Below, piece after piece: positions 23,492 to 30,636 of a stretch of 49,676 nt of DNA. The translations under genes were made by a program, and so were the position numbers. The DNA comes from Enterococcus_E cecorum_B. GTDB lineage: Bacteria > Bacillota > Bacilli > Lactobacillales > Enterococcaceae. Within the stretch, counting starts at the first letter, position 1. Each line of letters begins with the position of its first letter. Where the stretch lies: the NCBI GenBank assembly GCA_946499615.1, contig CAMMST010000013.1, positions 1 to 49,676 of the forward strand, in the 5' to 3' direction. Below the pieces are notes generated by a model that made no database searches, was not told the DNA's origin, and saw only the letters and a program-made list of their open reading frames with translations.

Positions 23492-25264
23492 ATGGTGAAA
23501 TTACTCGGTATCGCACCTTACGAAGAATTGATGAGTGCCATGACCCAAGTTAGTCAACAATTTGAACAGTTAGAGATTGATTTATATACCGCTGATTTAG
23601 ATGAAGCGACAAAATTAATTAAGCAACTCCCCTTAGAAAACTACGACGCGATTATTTCACGTGGGGGAACAGCCAAATTACTGCGCAAAAATGCTTCACT
23701 ACCGGTTATTGATATTCCGATTTCAATCTATGATATTTTAGGCGCCATCAAACTAGCCAACAATTATACCGAACATTTTGCAATTATTGGCTTTTCAAAC
23801 ATTACCGAAATCGCCCATCAAATTTGTGATATTTTACAATACAATGTGCAGATTATAACGATTGAGGATACTAAAAACATCGCCAAAACACTACAAGAAT
23901 TGAAAAACCAGCAACTCGAAATGCTGCTATGTGATGTCGTTACCTATAAATACGCTTTGGATCATTCCATGAACGCGATATTAATTACTTCTGGCTTAGA
24001 AAGTATCAAACACAGCTTCACTCAAGCCATTTCACTCGCTAATAATTTAAAAAGCAGTAAAGAAATGAATCTGCTTTTAAGTCAAATTATTATGGCCCAA
24101 TCGCAACAAATTCTTCTATTTGATCGTCAATTCCACGCGAACTTTAGCAATATCGACAGCCCATTACAAAAATCGATTCTACACTTTTTGAGCAGTCGAT
24201 TAAGTGACGAAAAAGAACAAGTACTCTATCACACCCATCACAATCAAGTCTATCAATTACGAGTAAAGCAATTGGATATCGAAATGAATCGCTTTTTCCT
24301 ATGCGAAGTGAAGAAATCAACACCACCAATTATTAATAATAGCTTTGGGATTGATTATTTAAGCTATGATGAAGTACAAGATTCCATAAATAAACGTCTG
24401 AACTTGGCCGGATATATGCAAGAAAGCGCCAAAAATCAGATTGAAAAACTAAGCCATGCCTACAATACAATGATTATTTACGGCGAAGAAGGAACCGCTA
24501 AGACAAGTCTTGCTTACCTTGCTTATTTGCATCAAAAAAATAAGACACAAAATCTGATTGTTGTTAATAGTAAACTCTTAAATGAACGAACTTGGAAATT
24601 CTTACTTAATTCGAGCAATGGGCCGTTAGTCGAAACCAACCACACTTTCTTGTTCCGCAATATCGAGCAAGTCAGTATGAATGATATCGAAAAACTCTTA
24701 ACCATTATTCATAACACAAAATTATTAAATAAAAACAACCTACTTTTTACGTATAACACTAAAGAACAAGAAACCGATATGAAAATATTCAACCAATTGA
24801 TGTACAAACTCGATTGCTGTAACGTATATTCGCCTAGCATCGCCGAAAGAAAGCATGAATTACAAGGCATTATCACTCGCCTACTCAACCGTATGAATAT
24901 TGAATGTAATAAAGAAGTCCTAGGATTTGAGCCCAATGCCTTACAAGCGTTACTGCAATTCCAATGGACAGGCAATCTCCATCAATTACAACGCTGCATC
25001 AAAAAACTAGTATTAAACGCCAATGGTTACTATATTTCTGAAAATCAAGTATTAGAACTCTTACAACAAGAACAAAATAGTTTCCATGTCCAACAACTAA
25101 CGCAAGGTGCGCAACCACTAATTATGCAAAATAAAACATTATTTGATTATACGCAAGAAATTGTTTTAGCTGCCCTAGATCAAAATGATGGCAATCAAAC
25201 CAAAACAGCCAAACAACTAGGCATCAGTCGAACCACTTTATGGCGCTATTTAAAAAATAAATAG
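23492..25264 (+). CDS. PrpR-like regulator with degenerate AAA+ domain
   Basis: A 590-residue protein. Residues 1-180 resemble the PrpR_N sensor domain (LLGIAPYEEL.., ..YDAIISRGGTAKLLRK.., ..PVIDIPISIYDIL..), followed by a PAS-like stretch, an AAA+ region (Walker A-like YGEEGTAKTS, NHTFLFRNIEQV in place of Walker B, FQWTGNLHQLQR near its end) and a Fis-type helix-turn-helix (QTKTAKQLGISRTTLWRYLK). The sigma-54 contact motif GAFTGA is absent and the Walker B acids are lost, so it should not remodel sigma-54 holoenzyme; activation of a sigma-A promoter or repression is more likely. The start is the ATG at 23492. It divides the sugar-acid cluster and probably senses its substrate. Confidence 0.8.
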   Translation: MVKLLGIAPYEELMSAMTQVSQQFEQLEIDLYTADLDEATKLIKQLPLENYDAIISRGGTAKLLRKNASLPVIDIPISIYDILGAIKLANNYTEHFAIIGFSNITEIAHQICDILQYNVQIITIEDTKNIAKTLQELKNQQLEMLLCDVVTYKYALDHSMNAILITSGLESIKHSFTQAISLANNLKSSKEMNLLLSQIIMAQSQQILLFDRQFHANFSNIDSPLQKSILHFLSSRLSDEKEQVLYHTHHNQVYQLRVKQLDIEMNRFFLCEVKKSTPPIINNSFGIDYLSYDEVQDSINKRLNLAGYMQESAKNQIEKLSHAYNTMIIYGEEGTAKTSLAYLAYLHQKNKTQNLIVVNSKLLNERTWKFLLNSSNGPLVETNHTFLFRNIEQVSMNDIEKLLTIIHNTKLLNKNNLLFTYNTKEQETDMKIFNQLMYKLDCCNVYSPSIAERKHELQGIITRLLNRMNIECNKEVLGFEPNALQALLQFQWTGNLHQLQRCIKKLVLNANGYYISENQVLELLQQEQNSFHVQQLTQGAQPLIMQNKTLFDYTQEIVLAALDQNDGNQTKTAKQLGISRTTLWRYLKNK

Positions 25265-25273
25265 AGCGAAAAA

Positions 25274-25315
25274 GACTAGCAACTCTCCATCTTGGTGCTG
25301 CTAGTCTATTTTTTT
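25274..25315 (+). terminator. terminator of the PrpR-like regulator
   Basis: GACTAGCA / TGCTAGTC (25274-25281 and 25299-25306) followed by TATTTTTTT. Confidence 0.8.
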
Positions 25316-25317
25316 GC

Positions 25318-25361
25318 AGAAAAAAACACCTTGAACACCATCATTTCAGCATTCAAGGCGC
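25318..25361 (-). terminator. terminator of the aldolase-permease-VOC transcript
   Basis: ACACCTTGAA (25326-25335) and TTCAAGGCG (25352-25360) pair, and on the minus strand a run of T follows (complement of the A-run at 25320-25326). It lies just beyond the VOC gene stop. Confidence 0.8.
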
Positions 25362-25375
25362 GAATCTTATTATAA

Positions 25376-25723
25376 TTATTTTCTCAAAATATGGATGGCA
25401 AATCCGCCAAATTCACCAGCAAGATAAATATTTTTTAGTTTGCCTTCTTCATCATAGGCCGCAGTATCTTCATTGAAAGCTAATCCTTTTGCTTTTAACT
25501 CTTCCACCGCACTTTCCAAATCAGCTGTACGCATCGCAATATGGCCATTCTTACCTAAAAATGGTTGTTTCATGCATTCGAAATAATCCCCTGCAAATTC
25601 TGATTTTTGACCATGACGCGGATTTAAATTAAAGATACTACTCAAAGTTTGTGCCAACTCCAAGGCTTCACTTTCACTATTTGTATTGATTCCGATATGT
25701 TCTAAAGCAAATTCATTTTTCAT
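25376..25723 (-). CDS. VOC-fold protein related to the C-terminal domain of some KDPG aldolases
   Basis: A 115-residue single-domain vicinal-oxygen-chelate (glyoxalase-like) protein. LEHIGINTNSESEALELA at the start and KNGHIAMRTADLESAV..LKAKGLAF..LKNIYLAGEFGGFAIHI later are, from memory, very like the extra C-terminal domain found on KDPG/KHG aldolases of several Firmicutes. Here it stands alone, in one transcript with a DapA-family aldolase and a permease. It could be a regulatory or isomerase partner for a 2-keto-3-deoxy acid; no direct evidence of catalysis. GAGG precedes the ATG by 10 nt. Confidence 0.65.
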   Translation of the reverse strand: MKNEFALEHIGINTNSESEALELAQTLSSIFNLNPRHGQKSEFAGDYFECMKQPFLGKNGHIAMRTADLESAVEELKAKGLAFNEDTAAYDEEGKLKNIYLAGEFGGFAIHILRK

Positions 25724-25742
25724 GATTCATTGACCTCTTTTC

Positions 25743-27026
25743 TTACATTGGGAACATCAATAAAGCCCCAACTGTTAATGCAACTAAACGAATGAAGTAT
25801 TGTGGCACAGTAAACATCCAGAATTCCTTAGCAGAATAATTACCATAACCTAATACCATGGCTGGCATACCATCGATTGGCAAGAAGTGACCACACCAAC
25901 CAGAAATAACAATTGCACAAGCCGCAGCCGTTGGATCTAAGCCTAAACTATTACATGTCGCAATCGCAAGTGGTGTAAATACGTATACAGTACCGATTGT
26001 TGAACCAGTTAAAGTCGCAAGTAAGCTTGTTAAAATACAGAAAGCAAAAATCATCACAAATGGGTTTACATTGCCACCTAACATTCTGGCAACTGTTTCC
26101 CCAACTAATTTTGTTAATCCAGTACTTCCTAAAGCATCAGCCACACCGATAACCCCAGCAGACATCAAGATGATTGGCGCACTAATCGCATCACGAATTT
26201 CTTTAAAGTCCAATACACCAATGACTAAAATAACCGCTACCGAAAGACCGGCCATCGCATAACCAGCATCACCGATTTTGCTTTGTAACAACATACCAAT
26301 AACCGCAAAAGCAAAGACTGCATAAGTAACATTTTCTTTCCATTTAGGTAGACGTGGTGCATTTTCATCAATGATTGCACTTTCTTCCTCACCATTAGTA
26401 TCGCGAATTGGATGGTCTGGCAAGAATTTATATTGAATAATACAATTTAGCAAGAAACCTGCGGACAAGAATAAGTTCACAATTGCAAATTTGAATACGG
26501 ATACATTTGTACCAATACCAGCCGCATTCAATACCGCAATCACAATCCCGTATTGTAACGCTGTATTAAATGGAATCAATGGGTGGTTAGCCGCAAATCC
26601 AGCTGTCATGATTACTTTTGATGGTGGTAATTTTTTACTATATGGTAAAGTAGACAATAAACCAATAGTTAATACATAATAAGCTGTTGAACCTGTACCG
26701 AATAAGCTACATCCTAACATAACTATTAATATAATCAACATATAAGATTTAAAGCCGCCTTTTTCAGCCATTCTAAACATTGATTTTTTAAACACAATAA
26801 TAAAGTTTGTCTTTTGCAACGCTGCAATAATTGCCATAAATTCAGCTAACATAATAATGGTAGAATTAGAAAATCCTGCAAAAGCCCCTTTAATATCGGT
26901 AATACCAAATATAACTAACAGTAAACAAGCTAATAACGGCGGTGCACCAAATGGCAAACGATCCATCATGATTAAGACAATCATTAGGGCAGTAATCGCT
27001 AAAGCAATAATCATCTGAACTGTCAT
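25743..27026 (-). CDS. SLC13/ArsB-NhaD-type carboxylate permease
   Basis: A 427-residue membrane protein with about 11-12 hydrophobic segments and two related halves, the ion-transporter superfamily layout (GTGSTAYYVLTIG and TGSTIGTVYVFTPLAIA are the two hairpin-like motifs). Such permeases take up di- or hydroxy-carboxylates with sodium. It lies between the aldolase upstream and the VOC gene downstream on one transcript, so it is the likely importer of the sugar acid that the cluster degrades. GAGGG precedes the ATG. A closer subfamily could not be assigned. Confidence 0.75.
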   Translation of the reverse strand: MTVQMIIALAITALMIVLIMMDRLPFGAPPLLACLLLVIFGITDIKGAFAGFSNSTIIMLAEFMAIIAALQKTNFIIVFKKSMFRMAEKGGFKSYMLIILIVMLGCSLFGTGSTAYYVLTIGLLSTLPYSKKLPPSKVIMTAGFAANHPLIPFNTALQYGIVIAVLNAAGIGTNVSVFKFAIVNLFLSAGFLLNCIIQYKFLPDHPIRDTNGEEESAIIDENAPRLPKWKENVTYAVFAFAVIGMLLQSKIGDAGYAMAGLSVAVILVIGVLDFKEIRDAISAPIILMSAGVIGVADALGSTGLTKLVGETVARMLGGNVNPFVMIFAFCILTSLLATLTGSTIGTVYVFTPLAIATCNSLGLDPTAAACAIVISGWCGHFLPIDGMPAMVLGYGNYSAKEFWMFTVPQYFIRLVALTVGALLMFPM

Positions 27027-27052
27027 TTTAAACCCTCATTTCTTTTAAAGGA

Positions 27053-27087
27053 ATCAGGTGGCTTTGCATGTATCGCGACCACCTGAT
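27053..27087 (-). terminator. intercistronic hairpin between aldolase and permease
   Basis: Perfect 9-bp arms ATCAGGTGG and CCACCTGAT around a 17-nt loop, without a good T-run. Likely partial terminator or processing/stability element setting the ratio of aldolase to permease. Confidence 0.5.
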
Positions 27088-27101
27088 AAACCATTCATTT
27101 T

Positions 27102-28010
27102 TTAACACATACCTTTTGCTTTGTTTTCTTCTAGGACTTTCTTCAAAGTATCGATTCCGGCTTGTGGCACTTGGTTAAATGGCGCACGGCAAGCACCAAC
27201 ATTATGTCCTAGCAAACGAGTCGCAGTTTTTACAATCGTGTTAGGATTCCCATATTTGAAGCAAGCTCGGAAACTTTGAATACTTTCGTTGGCTTTTTTC
27301 GCTTCTTCAATCTTGCCTTCCTTAAACAAGTTGTAAATAGAAGCCATGGTCTTAGGGTAAACATTGGCACAACCAGCAATCCCACCAGTACCTCCAGCAA
27401 GTAAAGTCCAAATAATTAATTGGTCATTACCTGAAAGGGTGTAGAATTGACCATTTTGTTTTTGTTTCCCTGCATCGATATAGCCTAAAATGTTGGTGAA
27501 GTTACCACTAGAATCTTTTGCACCAATAATATTTTCAATTTGAGCAAGTCGAGCAACAGTCGCTGGTGTCAAGGCATTACCAGTTCGAGCAGGAATATTA
27601 TAAAGAACAATAGGCATATCCACCGCTTTAGCTACTGTTTCATAATGTGTGTATAATTCATCTTGGCTCGCAGCTGCAAAACTTGGCGTAATAATTGACA
27701 AGACATCCGCACCGGCAGCTTGGGCCATTTTGCTTTGTTCGATAGTTTCTTTTGTTGAGATGCAGCCAGTTCCCGCATATACAGGCACGCGTCCATTTAC
27801 TTGATCAATCACTGTTTCAAGCACTAATTTTTTTTCTTCGCCAGTTAAAATATAACCTTCACCATTCGTACCAAAAGGAAAAATTCCGTGAATGCCATTT
27901 TCAATCATCCGTTCAACTTGTGCACGTAATTCTTCTAAGTTAATGCTTTCATCTTCGTTCATCGGTGTCAAAATCGGAACAATAATCCCATTTAATTCGA
28001 TTTGTTTCAT
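27102..28010 (-). CDS. DapA-family aldolase (2-keto-3-deoxy acid type)
   Basis: A class I aldolase of the dihydrodipicolinate synthase/N-acetylneuraminate lyase superfamily, 302 residues from the ATG at 28010 (a start at 28031 is also possible). GTNGEG (substrate carboxylate binding), YNIPARTGN (catalytic Tyr) and GAKDSSGN (Schiff-base Lys) are present. GTNGEG and the Lys context fit 2-keto-3-deoxy-sugar-acid aldolases better than true DapA or sialic acid lyase. It would split a keto-deoxy acid into pyruvate and an aldehyde. First gene of the aldolase-permease-VOC transcript, under a promoter with a cre-like site. Confidence 0.8.
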   Translation of the reverse strand: MKQIELNGIIVPILTPMNEDESINLEELRAQVERMIENGIHGIFPFGTNGEGYILTGEEKKLVLETVIDQVNGRVPVYAGTGCISTKETIEQSKMAQAAGADVLSIITPSFAAASQDELYTHYETVAKAVDMPIVLYNIPARTGNALTPATVARLAQIENIIGAKDSSGNFTNILGYIDAGKQKQNGQFYTLSGNDQLIIWTLLAGGTGGIAGCANVYPKTMASIYNLFKEGKIEEAKKANESIQSFRACFKYGNPNTIVKTATRLLGHNVGACRAPFNQVPQAGIDTLKKVLEENKAKGMC

Positions 28011-28052
28011 TGTGTCTTCAAATCCCTTCATCTTTATTTTCTCTACGTACGT

Positions 28053-28068
28053 TTGCAAGCGCTTTACA
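28053..28068 (-). promoter_or_regulatory. cre-like site at the aldolase promoter
   Basis: TTGCAAGCGCTTTACA (plus strand) is a near-palindrome resembling a CcpA cre with one extra base. It lies just downstream of the -10, where CcpA binding would block transcription when preferred sugars are present. Confidence 0.5.
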
Positions 28069-28071
28069 TTT

Positions 28072-28099
28072 ACTATAATAATCGACAAACATTTTTCAA
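28072..28099 (-). promoter_or_regulatory. promoter of the aldolase-permease-VOC operon
   Basis: Minus-strand -35 TTGAAA (complement 28094-28099), 16-bp spacer, -10 TATAGT (complement 28072-28077). Confidence 0.65.
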
Positions 28100-28275
28100 T
28101 TAAGGTCAACGTAAAAATTATCGTTTATAATTGTAACATCTCTTGCAATATTATCCCAGTTATTTCCGAACATTCTTATTTGCGTTTCATTTATGAACAA
28201 ACCATTGAATAAACAAGGATAAAATGAAGCGTACAAAAAATAGACAAGCCTACACGCCTGCCTATTTTAAACTTC

Positions 28276-28386
28276 TATCCCAGATATGCAACAGATTTGG
28301 ATGTTCGTCCCGGATATGCAACAATTCTGCCGAAACATCCCATATATGCAAAAAACTGGCAGTTGAAACTCAACTACCAGTCAAAT
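28276..28386 (-). repeat. 30-bp-periodic terminator repeat, copy 3
   Basis: Three units starting TCCC(A/G/-)NATATGCAA at 28278, 28308 and 28338, exactly 30 bp apart; the last runs into the hairpin ACTGGCAGTTGA / TCAACTACCAGT and the minus-strand T-run that terminates the gene at 28394. Same family as 17792-17838 and 18495-18600. Confidence 0.8.
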
Positions 28387-28393
28387 TTTCTTT

Positions 28394-28825
28394 TTATTCT
28401 GAAACTACCGCCGCATGCTTTTCAGCTAATTTCTTTGCAGCTGCTTCTTTATTATAATGTTCATGAAAGGCTAGAAAATAACGTTCTTCCACATAATCAA
28501 CCAACCGATACAAATTCGGAAGTGAGATTAACGTTCTCTTTTCATCCCATTCTGTCAAGTCATAGCTTCCAAAACCTAACACCTTTCGCAATTCAGCAAC
28601 CGGAATATCCAAAAGTTCCATAATCACAGTCACTTCACGAAACATTCTTTTTCTTCTAAGCGTTCCATTAATCATCCACGGAAAAAGAAGAATTGGCCAT
28701 AAAAAAGAAGTTGAGATGCCCCAATATTTTAATAGCATTAGGCAAAGGAGAAAAACTATCATAAAAATAACATCGACTAAGCCATCTATTTTCTGTTGTC
28801 TCGTCCAACGCGCGCTTTTTTTCAT
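28394..28825 (-). CDS. membrane protein, paralogue of the one at 29480
   Basis: A 143-residue protein with two hydrophobic segments (about 15-60) and a soluble C-terminal domain (residues 65-140: ELLDIPVAELRK..YDLTEWDEK..NLYRLVDYVEERYFLAFHEHYNKEAAA). That domain is clearly shared with the protein at 29480. No function is known to me. It is the last gene of a small operon headed by an XRE regulator, a layout common in lactobacilli and enterococci, and is followed by a repeat-borne terminator. Confidence 0.7.
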   Translation of the reverse strand: MKKSARWTRQQKIDGLVDVIFMIVFLLCLMLLKYWGISTSFLWPILLFPWMINGTLRRKRMFREVTVIMELLDIPVAELRKVLGFGSYDLTEWDEKRTLISLPNLYRLVDYVEERYFLAFHEHYNKEAAAKKLAEKHAAVVSE

Positions 28826-28828
28826 TGT

Positions 28829-29359
28829 TTATTCCTCATTTCTTATCTTTTTCATCCGATAGCGAACAAGAAGATACATGCTGCCGCCAAAGAAAACTGC
28901 CTCAAATCCAAATAGAATCAAACTCTTTAGCGAAAATACCTCAGCGACAAAACCTTGATTGGATTGCAAGCCATTAAAAATTGTCATCAGCACGCCAAAA
29001 CTAATACCGGATAAAGCACATCTGACAGCATATTTCCTTTGCATTGGTATGCGTTGCTCTTCTGTGACTTCGATTTGTGCCAACCCTAGCTTATGGATTT
29101 GGTAAAGCACGTAGCCACCAACTCCTCCTGCCGTCACTAAGGCATTGATCACACAAAGACCAAATAATAACTCTTCGGCACCAACTACCCCCATTAATGT
29201 GACTGCAACAACATTTGACAGTAAAATATAATAGAACAAAAAGATAAAAGCATTATTTCCGATACGTCTGATTTCCTGCAACCGATATTCGTCCAGTACT
29301 CCCGAAATGCCGTAAAATCGTTTAATCATTTTTTCCATCAATGTTTCTTTATGTTTCAT
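28829..29359 (-). CDS. DUF3278-like membrane protein
   Basis: A 176-residue protein with four hydrophobic segments after a ~35-residue cytosolic start (MKHKETLMEKMIKRFYGISG..DEYRLQEIRRIGNNAF). The pattern RRIGNNAF..YYILLS and a basic end fits DUF3278, a family usually found behind XRE regulators. It lies 3 bp before the 143-residue protein and about 120 bp after the 153-residue one. Function unknown; the association suggests a membrane target or stress sensor controlled by the XRE protein. Confidence 0.65.
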   Translation of the reverse strand: MKHKETLMEKMIKRFYGISGVLDEYRLQEIRRIGNNAFIFLFYYILLSNVVAVTLMGVVGAEELLFGLCVINALVTAGGVGGYVLYQIHKLGLAQIEVTEEQRIPMQRKYAVRCALSGISFGVLMTIFNGLQSNQGFVAEVFSLKSLILFGFEAVFFGGSMYLLVRYRMKKIRNEE

Positions 29360-29479
29360 CTACTTCACCTTCTTAAAAATTGCCTTCATGATTGTTTTCC
29401 ATACTTTAGCTAAAGCCTATTAACGGAATCCATTTACCATGAATCGTCTATCTTTATTTGAAAGAATCCTTACTTATTC

Positions 29480-29941
29480 TTATTCAACAATCTCTGTTAG
29501 GGCCTTTTCCGCCGCTTGCTTCTCAGCTAATTTTTGTTCAGCGACCTCTTTTTGATATCGTTCATGGAAAGCAAGAAAATAGCGATCTTCCATATACTCT
29601 TCTAATCTAAACAAGTTTTTACGTGAAATGGAGGTATTTTTATAATCCCAATTCATCAAATCAAACCTAGTCCCTTGAATAACCATTCTCATCTCTGTCA
29701 GTGGAATATCTAGCAGCTCTTTAATCATCGTGATTTTATTAAAAATAGCCTTTTTGCGATAAATCAAATAAGCATAATCCAATAATCCCAAAATGGCTAA
29801 GTAAAAAGTCCAAAAAATGAGGTAAATGGGCATTTTCAAAGCAATAAAAATAACTCCGAATATGGTAAAAAACAAAAATATATTCGTACAAATTAAGACT
29901 TCTTTTTGCTGATTCAACGTTAAACTATTCCACTTCTTCAT
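29480..29941 (-). CDS. membrane protein, paralogue of the one at 28394
   Basis: A 153-residue protein: two hydrophobic segments (about 15-60) and the same C-terminal domain as the protein at 28394 (ELLDIPLTEMRM..FDLMNWDYK..NLFRLEEYMEDRYFLAFHERYQKE). It overlaps the XRE gene by 17 nt, with AAGGTG upstream, so expression is coupled to the regulator. The two paralogues flank the DUF3278-like gene, indicating duplication inside the operon. Confidence 0.7.
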   Translation of the reverse strand: MKKWNSLTLNQQKEVLICTNIFLFFTIFGVIFIALKMPIYLIFWTFYLAILGLLDYAYLIYRKKAIFNKITMIKELLDIPLTEMRMVIQGTRFDLMNWDYKNTSISRKNLFRLEEYMEDRYFLAFHERYQKEVAEQKLAEKQAAEKALTEIVE

Positions 29942-30134
29942 CTACTTCACCTTCCCAAAACAATGCATTTAAGTCCGTCTGTAATGTTTTTGCTAGACGT
30001 ATACACAAATCAAGCGACGGATTATATTTATCATTTTCGATTAAATTGATCGTCTGTCTAGCTACACCGACTTGCTCAGCCAATTTTGCTTGAGATAAGC
30101 CGACTGTTTGACGATATTGTTTGACGCGATTCAT
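29925..30134 (-). CDS. XRE-family (Cro/CI-type) repressor
   Basis: A 69-residue protein that is almost only a helix-turn-helix domain (VKQYRQTVGLSQAKLAEQVGVARQTINLIE in part), like the small YozG/Cro regulators heading DUF3278-type operons. The ATG at 30134 has GGGGA 5 nt upstream; the ORF opens 7 codons earlier without a site. Two identical-geometry palindromes flank its promoter, so it very likely represses its own operon. Confidence 0.85.
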   Translation of the reverse strand: MNRVKQYRQTVGLSQAKLAEQVGVARQTINLIENDKYNPSLDLCIRLAKTLQTDLNALFWEGEVDEEVE

Positions 30135-30149
30135 CCTAATCCCCTCTAT

Positions 30150-30213
30150 TGTCATTTATATGTGACATTTATAGTATAACGTGTTTCTTAATGAGTGTCA
30201 AATATATGTGACA
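30150..30213 (-). promoter_or_regulatory. promoter with twin operators of the XRE operon
   Basis: Minus-strand -35 TTGACA (complement 30196-30201), 17-bp spacer, -10 TATACT (complement 30173-30178). TGTCA-N8-TGACA palindromes lie at 30150-30167 and 30196-30213; the first covers the transcription start, the second the -35. They are exactly 46 bp apart. Confidence 0.85.
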
Positions 30214-30257
30214 AAAATAATTTTTGGTATTCTTTTGCCAAGCTTATCTATTACCAT

Positions 30258-30556
30258 TGCTAATCTGTAAAAAAATTAGGCTAATCTGCGAAGAATCTGT
30301 AAAAGTATTGCGTGAATCTGGAAAATACTTCTCAAAAGCTTTGATTTATTGGTATTTATGGTAAGTGCTAATCTGCAAAAATCCTATTAAAGAATTAGAT
30401 GAAAACGAAAAAGTGTCACCACTGGTGACACAATTGAGCTGGACAAATCATTTGAAAATCATGTCAGGTTCTAAATGCCAAGAGAAAAGAGATTTTCAAA
30501 CTGTGCTAATCTGTAACAAAATATGCTAATCTGCAAATATTCTGTAAAAATGTTGC
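30258..30556 (+). repeat. pair of ~54-bp repeats with CTAATCTG(T/C)AA motifs, around a gene fragment
   Basis: 30258-30311 and 30504-30556 are about 80% alike, each with two GCTAATCTG motifs and one TTCTGTAAAA/ATCTGTAAAA; a lone TGCTAATCTGCAAAAA lies at 30366-30381. They enclose a decayed copy of part of the DUF1016 gene. No coding frame spans the region. Confidence 0.6.
30395..30500 (+). pseudogene. fragment of a DUF1016 (YhcG-type) nuclease gene
   Basis: About 100 bp align closely with 30937-31035 of the intact gene downstream (shared GACACAATTGAG, ATCATTTGAAAATCATGTCA, GGTTCTAAA). Only this internal segment is present, without start or stop context. It suggests that a second, diverged copy once lay here and was deleted or replaced. 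Confidence 0.7.
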
Positions 30557-30636
30557 TACAAATTTATTTCTGAAAAAGCTTTTTGAATTATTCTGCGTAA
30601 TTAATATATGAGAATATAAAGGAGTGGATTATCACT

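Noticed and set aside
18612..28109. Sialic acid utilisation cluster (sialidase plus lyase)
   Set aside because: The BNR protein lacks the FRIP motif and a signal peptide, the aldolase has KDG-type rather than sialate-lyase motifs, and nanE/nanK are absent.
28276..28386. Possible CRISPR array because of 30-bp period
   Set aside because: Only about 14 bp per unit are conserved, the intervening parts resemble one another, and the array runs into a terminator; no cas genes are near.
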